Origin: Sphaerolaimus hirsutus
Taxonomy: Eukaryota > Nematoda > Chromadorea > Monhysterida > Sphaerolaimidae
Direction of reading: 5' to 3'
Length of the DNA: 64,000 bases
Assembly: GCA_964036195.1 (NCBI GenBank)
Contig: OZ038457.1
Span: 2,517,180-2,581,179 of the forward strand
A program made the translations under genes and the position numbers. The notes below the pieces were generated by a model. The model did not search any database, was not told the DNA's origin, and saw nothing but the letters and a program-made list of their open reading frames with translations. Positions 40,018-50,435 of the stretch are shown piece after piece (position 1 is the first letter of the stretch; every line of letters starts with the position of its first letter).

Positions 40018-43000
40018 TTGAGATGTGTGTTGAATAGCTGTGATGCTGAAAACGTCTTTTCTGCCGGACATGGGGCCGATGCAGTTGAGAAATATTTCAT
40101 GTCCGGTGTCTTACAATGTTTGACGGAAATCCAAAATTGCTCAGGTATTTCTCTGCAACCGTCTGGTAAGATAATTGTGAGCTTGATAGGTCCCACCCTA
40201 CCGCGTCACATGAAAAATGGTTGGAGTAGAGACTTATTAGTAGAATGTTTCGACTTTTTTTTTAAGTTAGAATGTGCTTTAACGGGGCTAATTTCCGAAT
40301 CTTTTTGTGACGTAACTGTTCTGCCACTTATGTCCTTTTTGCGATTCAATCACACGGAAATGATGTGCGACACAGAAACCGATGCATTTCTACAAATGGT
40401 ATGCAGAGACGGGTTGCATACTTCTCAGATGGGAAATAGTGTGATCAGCTACCTATTGAGAAGGGAGATGTTGAAAATGTGGGTTAATATAACATCTAAA
40501 CCGAAAAACATTGACACTATGCAATCAACTGCTTTTACAGGGCGGTGGACGTGGACGAGTCGGTGGGCAACAGGGACACGTAATGCGTACGCCCGCCAAC
40601 ACGTTGCCCCTAAGCCAGCATTTCGCCAGACAGCAATAAATGTCCAGAAGGCAGCAGACTGGGCACTCTGCCAATTTTATGTTGTTATGATATTGGTTTC
40701 AATTGGTTTGGTAATTATAAGTTTTTTTCAAACTCATTTGAGCGGAATGTGTAGCGTACGCTTGTGGATGTCTAGAGGGTTGCATATGGCAAAACTCATA
40801 ATTTTTTTAGCAACTCCATTTCTGACGGATATGGGTGTACATTGCCATGAGAGACACCACTTTAGCCTGTACGCTACCTACTCCGCTATCGAGACATTTT
40901 ACGTGCTTTGGGTATTTTTTGACGCTACAATCGTTCGGGTTGCACGTTGTGGCAGGAAATTTACGTTTTTTGATTACGTTTGGCTATCAGTCGGTGTTTT
41001 TTTCCTTTTGATCGATCGTGGTGACGCAATGAACAACGACGATCCAATCGAGTTGACTACTTTGAGTACAGTATCGCCGGGGTACACGATTCCCCTAACC
41101 ATACTTTATCAAAATACAAGACATTTGAGGTGGAAATGTGATGAGGTTATTAATGCTGTTCAAAGTAGTGGGGCTGCTGTATTGTGTTTCGTGGAAACCC
41201 ATTTCAGATGTGCCACGGATGCCTTCAACATCCCTGGATATGCGGCATCACACAACTACAAAACAGGTGTAGAGGCAGGGGGTATTTCCATTTATGTAAA
41301 ATCAGATTTGGGGCATAAAATATTGGAGTTTAAGAACAGTGGTAACATAAAGGGTATTGTGTTACAAACTGAAGGGGGGCGAGTCACACTTCTGACCTGT
41401 TACCTCGAAAACAATAGTAAGGTGAAAAAATCACGTTTAGTCCTAAACAAAAATATAGAAATTCTAGACGAATTAAGCGATCTATATGATAAATGCACGA
41501 GGAATAATGATAAAATCATCATAGTCGGTGATTTTAACGGTCACATCGGTAATGATGACCTAGGTATCAACGGGAATGGCTCAGAAGTGAATATAAATGG
41601 TAAACTTATAAGAGACTGGATGGCAAAAAATGGTCCGGTACTACTAAATACTTCTTTTTCATATCCCTGGACATTTGAAAGGAAAAATTGTAAGACAATA
41701 ATAGATCTGTGCTTTTCAAATATCCATGCTGGTGGACTTTGGGGGGAAATCGATCATACAGGGTCAATATGTCCCCTGATGTCTGATCATCATGCTATCT
41801 TATTACATCTTTATGTGAAAAACCCAATGGTTAGAGGATGTAAGAAAGGGATAATAAAGCCACGTGGTGAAGAATGGGCAATGTTTACCAACACTATTAC
41901 TGATGTAGATGCAACCGACTATGCTGATTTTATCGAATTGATACAATGTGCGTCTATTCAAGCTACTAAGGATAGACTGAATTTTAATGATAATAAAAAA
42001 CTCTTTGTACCGACTTCAATTAAGAAGCTTCATCGAAAAATATCAAAAATACGTCGTAAACTTTATAAGTTGCCATCTGAAGACCTAAAAAAAACCTTGT
42101 CTAGTCTCAAATGGCAACTGAATAAAGAAAAAAGACTTTTGAATAGGAAACGTAAGGATGCTCATATAGACAAGTTTGAAAAAATTAGAGGTAAGGAAAT
42201 TAATCAGGTTTATAAGCACGTCAATAAAAACTGGAGGGAGCGTGGTCCAGTGGCCCAAATCAAAAATTCAGAGGGGTTAATAGTTGACACTCAAGAGAAA
42301 ATGAGTGAAGAAATGCGTAAAGTGTGGGACATAGTCATTGACCCAAACCCAGGGGGTGCTGATTTGGTGGAAGTAAAACAACTACTTTCTCAGGCTGATA
42401 CCGTTGGCATGGTAGACCCATTTACAATGCTGGAACTAACAAATGGGATCAAACAGTTGAAGAATAACAAATCTTCTGGGACTACAGATATATACCATGA
42501 GCATCTAAAACACCTACCACTGTCAGGTAAGGAAGCACTTCTTACGATTTATAATGACTGGCTGACGGGGGAAGAAATCCCAGACGCAGCCAAAGTGTGC
42601 AAAATGGTACTTTTGCACAAAAAGGGGTGTAAATCAGATATGAAAAATTATAGAACTTTAGGTATTAGTTGTAATGTTAAAAAACTATATATGCTTTTAC
42701 TGAATAGCAGATTAATGAAAATATGTGAGGATATAGATCTGTTCAGTGAACTCCAAGGAGGGTTCAGGCCTAATAGAAGAACATGTGACAATGTTCAGAT
42801 ATTGCGTTCATGTCACAATTACGCTATCTGTAATGGCAACAAATTTGTAACATGTTTTGTAGATGCTGTGAAGGCATTCGATAGGGTAGACAGGAATAAA
42901 CTCTGGTACAAAATGGAAAAAGTAGGTATTCCAAAAACATTTGTGCAAGCTATACAATCAGCTTATAAAAATATCAAGGTCAAAATGACCTATGACGATT

Positions 43001-44328
43001 TTTTATCGGATGAAATGGAGTATCCGATCGGTGTGGCACAGGGGTGTGCCCTGAGTCCCACACTTTACGCAATATATATGCATGATCTAGCTGGCAAGCT
43101 GTTAGATTCAGGCAAGGGAGCAAAATTAGGATGGGGTCAAAATAAATTGCCGGGATTATTTTTTGCGGATGATATAGTTATTATGGCCAATAAAGATGTT
43201 GATTTACAATCTTTAATGAGTATTTTCTCCAAATGGGCTTGGGATTGGAATATTTCTATAAACAAAGATAAATCACATGTTCTGAGATGGGGTGTGAAGG
43301 CTACCGATAAAAAATGGGAGCTCGGTTTTAACTCAAATCAGGACTTACAACAAATTCATGAGGCCAATGTGACTAAGTACTTAGGAATAACTATATCTAG
43401 TGACATTGACCCTTTCCATATGCACAGAGAAAATGCGAGACTCAAAATGTTAAAACATAGTTCGCTTGCAGTGCTATCATCCTCAAACACAACGAAACCT
43501 GCTTTATACAGCAAAATGGCTTTCAAAAGTTACATTGAACCTGCTTCAATGTATGGGTTAGAAGTAACAGGTGCCCCGAAAAAAATGCTACAAGAATTAG
43601 ATAAAATCTATTGGCAGACAATTAAAAAATGCCTGCATCTTCCGCAAAGTGCTAGTACTGCAAGCTTACTGATAGATTTAGGCGGTGAACTTCCATCTGA
43701 CAGATACCATCAGATGACCTTAACATACTACAACTACATGAAAGGCTTGCCAGAGTGTAGATTGTTGAAACGAGCGATTACAGTAGAAGATACTTTAAAT
43801 TTTGTCTCGAAATTGGGGCAATTTGATAGGTTTAAAGATCGCTATAGTGTAAGTGCGGGGTTTACTTCACACCCAATCTCAGAACTGAAAATGTTGTCTA
43901 AAACCAACATTAAACTTTCAATTAGGAAGAGTAGGTATGATGAGTGTGTCAAAAAAGCTACACTTCAAAAAATAAGTTCTCTAAGAACGGATATAGGTAC
44001 ACAGCTGCATCCTATAAAACTACCCTACAGTGCACTTACATGGTTTGCGGCACGACATAATGCTGTTAGACAATTTGGTAAAAATGGGAGGAAATACTGC
44101 ATAAAATGTAGTGATTTACCAGTAAAAGTTGCGGGAGGTGTTTATCATTCGTTAAAGGTATGCCCTTACTTAGATGAAACTAGGCAAAAAATCTCGGAAT
44201 TAAAGTGCATTGCAAATTGTGTAGCAAAAAATAATTGGCTAAGTGCATCAATCTGTACTAAACATATGATAGCCATAAATGACATGTTGGCAGTAGGTTT
44301 TGCATGGATGGCAGATGGGGTTACCTAA
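40018..44328 (+). CDS. Non-LTR retrotransposon protein: AP-endonuclease and reverse transcriptase, with unusual N-terminal region
   Basis: A 1,436-codon frame. Residues ~1-165 have SLIGPTLPR and, at ~139, DGLHTSQMGNSV, resembling the late motifs of the SGNH esterase-like domain of some LINE ORF1 proteins; the nucleophile motif is not visible. Residues ~215-335 hold about four hydrophobic, membrane-like segments. From ~360 an endonuclease/exonuclease/phosphatase domain follows (YQN, VETHF, GDFNGHIG at ~503, SDHHA at ~588), then the reverse transcriptase with DAVKAFDRV at ~945, QGCALSP at ~1007 and the active site FADDIVIM at ~1048, and near the C-terminus a Cys/His cluster (CIKC, H, C) like those of other LINEs. 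The frame is open upstream to 39,952, and TTTATTCCAACAG before 39,965 looks like an acceptor, so the start is uncertain. Intact and possibly active. Confidence 0.85.
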   Translation: MRCVLNSCDAENVFSAGHGADAVEKYFMSGVLQCLTEIQNCSGISLQPSGKIIVSLIGPTLPRHMKNGWSRDLLVECFDFFFKLECALTGLISESFCDVTVLPLMSFLRFNHTEMMCDTETDAFLQMVCRDGLHTSQMGNSVISYLLRREMLKMWVNITSKPKNIDTMQSTAFTGRWTWTSRWATGTRNAYARQHVAPKPAFRQTAINVQKAADWALCQFYVVMILVSIGLVIISFFQTHLSGMCSVRLWMSRGLHMAKLIIFLATPFLTDMGVHCHERHHFSLYATYSAIETFYVLWVFFDATIVRVARCGRKFTFFDYVWLSVGVFFLLIDRGDAMNNDDPIELTTLSTVSPGYTIPLTILYQNTRHLRWKCDEVINAVQSSGAAVLCFVETHFRCATDAFNIPGYAASHNYKTGVEAGGISIYVKSDLGHKILEFKNSGNIKGIVLQTEGGRVTLLTCYLENNSKVKKSRLVLNKNIEILDELSDLYDKCTRNNDKIIIVGDFNGHIGNDDLGINGNGSEVNINGKLIRDWMAKNGPVLLNTSFSYPWTFERKNCKTIIDLCFSNIHAGGLWGEIDHTGSICPLMSDHHAILLHLYVKNPMVRGCKKGIIKPRGEEWAMFTNTITDVDATDYADFIELIQCASIQATKDRLNFNDNKKLFVPTSIKKLHRKISKIRRKLYKLPSEDLKKTLSSLKWQLNKEKRLLNRKRKDAHIDKFEKIRGKEINQVYKHVNKNWRERGPVAQIKNSEGLIVDTQEKMSEEMRKVWDIVIDPNPGGADLVEVKQLLSQADTVGMVDPFTMLELTNGIKQLKNNKSSGTTDIYHEHLKHLPLSGKEALLTIYNDWLTGEEIPDAAKVCKMVLLHKKGCKSDMKNYRTLGISCNVKKLYMLLLNSRLMKICEDIDLFSELQGGFRPNRRTCDNVQILRSCHNYAICNGNKFVTCFVDAVKAFDRVDRNKLWYKMEKVGIPKTFVQAIQSAYKNIKVKMTYDDFLSDEMEYPIGVAQGCALSPTLYAIYMHDLAGKLLDSGKGAKLGWGQNKLPGLFFADDIVIMANKDVDLQSLMSIFSKWAWDWNISINKDKSHVLRWGVKATDKKWELGFNSNQDLQQIHEANVTKYLGITISSDIDPFHMHRENARLKMLKHSSLAVLSSSNTTKPALYSKMAFKSYIEPASMYGLEVTGAPKKMLQELDKIYWQTIKKCLHLPQSASTASLLIDLGGELPSDRYHQMTLTYYNYMKGLPECRLLKRAITVEDTLNFVSKLGQFDRFKDRYSVSAGFTSHPISELKMLSKTNIKLSIRKSRYDECVKKATLQKISSLRTDIGTQLHPIKLPYSALTWFAARHNAVRQFGKNGRKYCIKCSDLPVKVAGGVYHSLKVCPYLDETRQKISELKCIANCVAKNNWLSASICTKHMIAINDMLAVGFAWMADGVT

Positions 44329-44370
44329 TAAGACATTTACTTGATGCTTACAACTTACTGAAAGGCTCGA

Positions 44371-44631
44371 ATGCCGAACACAATACACAGTGAAAATATA
44401 CGCAGGAATTGTGCATTTTTGGTGTTAAATCTGGACATATTTCCAGATAAGCTCGAACTTGCATTACAAATTTTCTTGTGTGAAATTCATGTGTACTGTG
44501 TGACGTGTTCGAGCCTTTGGTTACGTAGGTGCGTAAGGCACAGGTGTTTTATGCTAATCAGTAGCCTACTAGGTATAACCTACATTTTACACTTCCTTAA
44601 AAATGAAATCAACGCCATATTCCTTACATAA
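44371..44631 (+). CDS. Possible 86-codon frame after the EN-RT gene
   Basis: Begins 40 bp after the reverse transcriptase stop. It has a Cys-rich middle and a hydrophobic C-terminal part (FMLISSLLGITYILHFL). No family recognised; it may be 3' untranslated sequence. Confidence 0.2.
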   Translation: MPNTIHSENIRRNCAFLVLNLDIFPDKLELALQIFLCEIHVYCVTCSSLWLRRCVRHRCFMLISSLLGITYILHFLKNEINAIFLT

Positions 44632-45038
44632 TAAACTTAATTACAACGTTGCTGCAGTCCTCGTTATCGCGGTCGGGGCTCGTGTGCGATACGACGCGGC
44701 ATATAACCGGATAAATGGTGCGCGGAGATATGCAGATTTGCGGTGTTAAAGGTGAGGTTCCCTAGAAGGGTGTAAATTGGAGTAAAAGAGGGTTGGAAAT
44801 GCCCCAAATACTATAATTGACATACGATGGACAGGGGGTTGGGCTCAACGGGCATACTATCCGTTGGGGTCAACGTCCAAGCAGTTAAAGCCTGTAAGGG
44901 GTTGTGATGAAGGTGAATATAAATTCATAAAATTCATTGTTTATTTTCTATACAAAAATGTTTCTTTTTCCACAATCAAATGTGACGGAAAAGCGTCACC
45001 TTATTTTTAAAACAAAAATATATATAGATACTTAGGGG
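44632..45038. other. Non-coding stretch with a small hairpin
   Basis: No open frame. It contains the hairpin GTGACGGAAAAGCGTCAC at 44,981-44,998 and a minus-strand AATAAA near 44,940. Probably 3' sequence of the EN-RT element on one strand and of the 45,039-45,390 frame on the other. Confidence 0.45.
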
Positions 45039-45390
45039 TTAGCGGGTTACCGTCAGTATGTCATCCACACAGGTATGCGGTTGGGGGTACGCCTCGACTA
45101 CGCAGCCAACATGTGTGCCGCGTTCGGTCTGCAGCACTAGCTGAGCACTGGTACGTTTAGACAGAACGGTATTATAACACACGACATTTTCTAAGGTACA
45201 GAAGGTTTAAGGTTTCATACCAGGGATTGTGTGCGAAGATATTGACGCCACATAGGTTGAATATTTTATATGGTTTCTCACGAATCTTGAGGTTGATGTG
45301 GAATTCTTGGTTGACATAATAAGCGCCATATGACGTGAGAATTGGCGCTGGTCCAGAAAAAACTGGTGAAATGGTGAAAAAAGATGCCAT
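45039..45390 (-). pseudogene. Unknown minus-strand reading frame, broken by a frameshift
   Basis: Two overlapping minus-strand frames look like one protein. The upstream part starts at ATG 45,388-45,390 (MASFFTISPVFSG) and runs to TAA at 45,172-45,174. The downstream part, in another frame, is open from about 45,207 to TAA at 45,039-45,041 and contains SKRTSAQLVLQTERGTHVG and VDDILTVTR. They overlap near 45,172-45,207. An AATAAA on the minus strand near 44,940 would fit its 3' end. I do not recognise the family. A spliced gene is an alternative to a frameshift. Confidence 0.4.
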
Positions 45391-45854
45391 TATACAATGG
45401 GGGTTTGTCTACACTAAGGTGTCCGGAAAATAGCGTGTTATATGTATTCATTATCGGTATTAGAATAATAAACGTGAGAAGATCTATACTTGAACACGTA
45501 AATCACTTTACACGCTTGGCTAAATACAGCAGATCTATTTTAAACACAGGAGCGGCGTGCATCTACAATTGCGTGGCCGCAGAGACAAAAAACGCATGAA
45601 ATCCGAGGCAACTCAACTGTGGCGGTGATTTTTCGTTTGTCAGAAATGGGATGCCTGCTTGCGCTTGTTCTCACTCCACAATACTTCTTTTGATTTGATG
45701 ATTTGAACTGTCATTATTGAGCTCACACACAAAAAAAGGCGAGCCTGACGGAACGTTCGTGATTTTGGGGTTAGCGCTAGTGGGCATTTACACGAAAGTG
45801 GGCGGAGCTTGCGCCGACCGCCGCATGCAAAGCAAAATATCTGCGCGCACTGTA

Positions 45855-45960
45855 GTCAGAAGTGGTATTTAGTCAAGTGACAGCCACCAGTGGTATTTAT
45901 GCCAAGTGACAGTCACAAGTGGTATGTCAAGCGATGTGTAAGCAAAATAAATACTCAGTG
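45855..45960. repeat. GTCAAGTGACAGTCACAAGTG repeats, right cluster
   Basis: Three or so degenerate units in the same orientation as 39,240-39,360, starting directly after the right inverted repeat of the 6.5-kb segment. Confidence 0.7.
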
Positions 45961-46199
45961 TAGAATACCACGAGTTACCACTTAAGAATTTATCACTTGT
46001 CCACTTGGGAATCGGCTTCAGTATGAATGTCAATGTCGTTTTTTCCCAGATTTTTATTGTTCTTATTTCATAACCATCCAGATCTAAGAATAGCTCATTT
46101 TATATCAATTATTTATTTTGTTAAAAGAGATGGAAGAAAAAGTTATGTGTGACGACTTCTAAATATTATTACTCTCAAGAAATTTCAATTTACAACGTA

Positions 46200-46751
46200 C
46201 AGGGTGCGGCAATTTAGACCTGCGCTCTAGATTTCGAATAACTTGTCACTGGGTGGTCGGATTAATGTCTAATTTTAGGTCAACATTAACAACTAAATAG
46301 GAAAAGATCCCTGAAAATATGGTTGAGATAGCTCAACTCGTTCACAAGTTATGCATGCGAACGCGTAATTGTCACTTTTCCACCATCTTGTGATATCGTT
46401 CAAACGGGATTGACTTTTCAGGACCGGGATCGGATTTTTTTTCTCTTAGTTTTTTTTTCTGATTTTCTTTTCGCAGCTGCATGCCTAAATGCGTGCACGC
46501 CCGCCACCAATTCGCTGCCCATAAGGAAATCGGCGGGCGCTTGCGTAATTGATCGTAAAGCGAGGTGGTGGAAAAGTGACAATTACGCGTTTGCATGAAT
46601 AACTTGAGAACGAGTGGAGCTATCGCAGCCATATTTTCAGGGATCCTTTCCTATTTAGTTGTTAATGTTGACCTACAATTTGACATTTATCCGACTACCC
46701 AGTGACAAGTTATTCGAAATCTAGAGCGCAGGTCTAAATTGCCGCACCCTG
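46200..46751. mobile_element. TA-flanked fold-back element, CAGGGTGCGGCAATTTAGACC type, with a non-repeat core
   Basis: Long terminal inverted repeats (about 46,200-46,388 and 46,561-46,751) begin CAGGGTGCGGCAATTTAGAC; TA precedes and follows, as in Tc1/mariner-type MITEs. The ~170-bp core is unrelated to the arms, starts with a TTCAAACGGG stub and contains an exon-like stretch (46,477-46,598). Confidence 0.85.
46477..46598 (+). CDS. Exon-like sequence inside a fold-back element
   Basis: It follows a strong acceptor (TTTTCTTTTCGCAG at 46,463-46,476). Its first ~85 bp are CpG-rich coding-like sequence (ACLNACTPATNSLPIRKSAG). The frame runs into the element's right inverted repeat and stops at 46,596-46,598. 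It could be a captured terminal exon or chance. No homologue recognised. Confidence 0.25.
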
Positions 46752-47713
46752 TATTTTTTTGGAAAAATGCACTTTCTGTTCGCAGTGGCGCGCTCGGTTT
46801 GATTGCCAGAAACTTCACGTTATGAAAAGGCCATTATATTACCGAAGAGTGAAGACAGTAAAACTGACAACCTGATAAATAGGTACATAACTTTCCTGGT
46901 GCTTACGTCTGATGCTACTTTGTACTTACTTGACTTTTGTACAATACTTTTGTGTTTGAGGACAGGGACCAGTTCCGCATCCTGTAAAATGTAAAGTAAT
47001 TTTGTCAAATGTAACATAAAATGTAAACTGCCGGGTAAAAACAATAAAACGAAATTTTACTTGGCATTTTACGTGGAATTTGCGAAATTTGATATACCAT
47101 TTTATCGGAAATACCATTTTGCAGTACTGGCCCCTGACACTACGTGGTACTTTGTGATGTTCTGTTAAAAAGTTCACTGAACCGGGAAGTGCCAATCAAT
47201 TTTTTTTGGACCACTAACAATGTGTAAGCCCCAAAAACTTGAAAGTATTTGGCATTTAACGGTAATGGGTTTTGAGATTGTGTCGCTTTACCATGATTAC
47301 CTAATGCAGCTTACATATTTGTGTACATTTTTGTTTGTGTGTGTTTTTATATAAACATAAAGTGGACTATTTTGTTGCTTCTCATTTCTATTTACCATAT
47401 GAAATGTATTAGAATAACGCTTGTTTCGAATTTGAAAAAACTCTCCATTTTGAAATGATCTAATAAATGAGAGTTAATAAAAGTATTGAACTTTTGTAAA
47501 AGTACGCGTATGGGTAAATGCTCATAAAATACTCAGGAAAAAATACCCCCCCCCCCCTCGAAATACCGCCTGTCTGGAATAAGGTAAATACATGATGTAT
47601 TTATTTCTGCCATTTTGCATAGGAGCTACACATGCGCTTGTTTGTGTAGTGATGTACGGTTATTTGTCCAATATATCATTTTATTTACTCACGTATATAC
47701 CCGGTTTTGGGTA
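46752..47713. other. Non-coding, one degenerate inverted-repeat element
   Basis: 46,963-47,136 has weak inverted ends (CAGGGACCAGTTCCGCATCC and GCAGTACTGGCCCCTG) around TGTAAAATG-type units, similar to 37,650-37,850. The rest is AT-rich without a supported gene. Confidence 0.5.
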
Positions 47714-48135
47714 CCGTATTTCCTCGAAATACCCCCCGGGGGGTGATTGTTTCATAGTGGTCCCGAGAGGGGGGGGGGGTTAAACGAGGGGGGGGGGTTA
47801 TTATTTCACAAGAAAATTTTTCAAATCCCAATACGAAATTGTCGTCTGAAACGTACGCAGACGTCAAAAAATACAACAAAAACCGCCATTTATAAGGTTA
47901 TGTAGACTAATATTAGTATGTAGACGGTATAAACACTGTTCTAACGTGATTACGACATTGTTTTAACCTCTGTTCTGCACTACGCAGAACACAAACTGCA
48001 GTATTTGTCATGTACATTCTCTTTACACTCAATCTGGGGGGGGTATTTCGAGGGGGGGGGGGTGATTGTTTCATAGTGGTCTCGAGAGGGGGGGGGGTCA
48101 AACGAGGGGGGGGGGGGTATTTCGAGGAAATACGG
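47714..48135. mobile_element. CCGTATT-family MITE
   Basis: TA flanks (47,712-47,713 and 48,136-48,137), canonical ends, the long internal G runs of the family and the usual TACGCAGACGTC middle. Confidence 0.85.
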
Positions 48136-48329
48136 TATGTAAAAGCGTATTGTTTACTTCGAAATCCACAAAAATTTCTGACGAAGTAATAAACCCCCCG
48201 CGACATACCGCCCTCAAGATTTTCACTCTGAAAAAATGGGATCAAAAAATAAACCCCTTTTTTCAGAGATTTTCTGAGGTTAATTTAAGTTTCATACCCA
48301 TCATTTCTGGAATGCTGATACTGATGCAT

Positions 48330-48455
48330 GTGAGGTCAAAAATTTTATGGAAAATGATGAAAAATCTGCGGAAGAAGCCCCAGATGACGTTTCCGGGCCT
48401 AACTCGACATTTTCATATTTTGGACTTGTCGACTTTTAGAATTGGACGCCTCAAT
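48330..48455. mobile_element. Truncated GAGGCGTCC-family element
   Basis: Right end only: GGACTTGTCGACTTTTAGAA followed by TTGGACGCCTCAA, with ~85 bp of the adjacent interior matching 21,170-21,290. Confidence 0.7.
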
Positions 48456-49004
48456 TACAGTTAAATGAGCAATTACTTCATTGGATATGCTGCCAACCGT
48501 ACATTCACACCTTGATAAATCAGAGTAATTATAGCTAAGTATCAAATTATCAGTACACACAGCAGCACTCATGCATTGCTATAAATAACACCGCGTGCGT
48601 GTATGTTTCGTGGGCACATCAGCATGTTTCATGGTCGCATGGGTATGTGTCAATATACAAACTGTTTCATGGGCTTGTATGTTTCATGGGATCCTCCCTA
48701 CTGATGCACTGCCGAGCGATTTATAAACCAAAAAAAAGAATCAATAATAGCCGTAATTAGCTGTAATTGAACTGTTTTTTAATCATCATCGTTTATAAAT
48801 GTGAAACATTTTAAAATGTTTATTAAATATCGCTGTACTTTCCTTTGAGGTGATATTTATGTTCGCCTTGTAGCCTCAATGACTGAATTATACTCGGCGG
48901 ACCGCAAAGTATGCGTCCAAAATTACTTATGTCTAGTCGAAAATGTCGAAAAATAATTAAAAAAAGAAAACGGCGGTTGCGTACAAGCGACGAATGATTT
49001 TTTC

Positions 49005-50417
49005 TGTGCTGACCGTTGGTAATTTAATCAAAAACGGTCAGGACATCTCCCATGAGTCAACTATGGGTGTTCAGGGCACCCAGTATTGTTTTGTGTTTGA
49101 GTTTTATGTATTTTATAAGTTTTAGGTTTTCTGAAGGTTTATTGAGAAATTTTAGATTAAAAAGTCAAATATGTTTAAGTTAGGTTTATGAATTCGATAT
49201 TAAGCTCATTCAACTCGCAATTTTCCGCTGATCAAGAAAATATATAGGTTTATATGTTTATCTGTAGCCATTACCAAACCACTCAAACTTTATTTATTTC
49301 TTAATTAAATTTATATTAAGTTTGCATTGCACTGCACAATTCAAGCACAATATTTATCCAACATTTGTTCATTTTTAGGCTCTGCGCTAAGGCCCAATCA
49401 TTTTCTATAAAGCACAGCTGCATTATTAGCCCAGTTTCATAAAGTAGCTAGCTGGTTCAACAGTTGCATTTTCTCCATTTATTTGGTGTTAGTTCCTTTT
49501 TTAGGTGTTGAGTTCCCATCTGTAAAAGTGTCAAATTGATAACTTTAAATAGAAAAATTTCTTATATCAAATATATCCTAAATTTCATGCTCTATCGCAT
49601 CGTACCAATCATTTTTGCCAAAAGTTATCCTATCACATGTTATAAATTATTTAAGATGAGTTTCTTCTATTTATCCCTGGAAATTCAATTTCTCCAATTA
49701 TAAGAGCAGTTTAATCATCATATTGAGTTATTTCTAAGTGAGCTATAATAGAGTGACTATTTATTCATCATTTATTTCATGTTCAATTGAAATTTATGTT
49801 TAATTTATTGAATGCTTTAAGTAGTTTTTTGGCGTGATTTTGAAGCTTGCCAACATTAGGTAGAAGCTCTGAAACTTTCAACAGGAAGTTCTTGACAAAT
49901 TGTTAGGCCCAATTTGCTAAGTGGATTCTCGCTTTGTGCCACTAAATTAATAGTTTTCACTTTAGGCAAATTTGTACTTCCCCCAGTACCTACAGTAAGT
50001 AGTGAATACTACACCACTGTTATATTTAGCTGCAATACTAAGTAAAATGTGCATTTATCTACCAGTTTATTCACATAATTATTGTAGGGTGTTTTTCAAT
50101 ACATTTTCCCCTCTCCCAGTCCATTTTCAGTTTTTCAATTCAGTCTGCCACTCTGTTTCTGTGTGAAGAAAGTTTGCTAGAGAGTTAGTAAATAAAATCG
50201 GTTCTCCAGAATGAGATTCTGTGATCCAAATCTGTCCTGTGTGCTCTGAAATTTCTCCTTTGTCATTGAGAAATCAGTTTTAATGCCCAAAATAACCGAT
50301 CAACCCCCTACACTTGCAAAACTGTTCTAACTGCTGCTAAAACTAGATTTTGGTGAATTGCCCAGTCTAGTGGACATCCAAACCATCGAGGCCATCAACA
50401 GCACCACGGTCAACACA
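49005..50417 (+). repeat. 5' LTR
   Basis: Starts TGTGCTGACCG, ends CGGTCAACACA. AATAAA at 50,191-50,196 is a candidate poly(A) signal. AT-rich, with ordinary CpG content. Confidence 0.96.
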
Positions 50418-50435
50418 TGGCGCAGCGAGCAGGGT
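50418..50435 (+). promoter_or_regulatory. Probable tRNA primer binding site
   Basis: TGGCGCAGCGAGCAGGG begins immediately after the CA of the 5' LTR. TGG at this place is usual for a site complementary to a tRNA 3' CCA end. I cannot name the tRNA. Confidence 0.65.

Larger units (their letters stand above)
39361..45852. mobile_element. 6.5-kb segment bounded by short terminal inverted repeats, containing an EN-RT frame
   Basis: The left end CAGTGCGCGCAGAAATT matches the reverse complement of the right end (CAGTGCGCGCAGATATT) at 16 of 17 positions, and CAGTG fits the hAT YARNG rule. Flanking octamers AAGTGATA and TAGTCAGA agree at 5 of 8, so the duplication is doubtful. Both flanks are the GTCAAGTGACAGTC repeat, as if the segment had landed inside that array. 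Contents: a 29-codon acidic frame, the 1,436-codon EN-RT frame, a possible 86-codon frame and a minus-strand broken frame. No hAT transposase is seen. It may be a DNA element invaded by a retrotransposon. Confidence 0.5.

Noticed and set aside
39361..45852. Autonomous hAT transposon
   Set aside because: Terminal repeats fit, but no transposase or C-terminal hAT dimerisation region is visible, and the flanking octamers agree at only 5 of 8.
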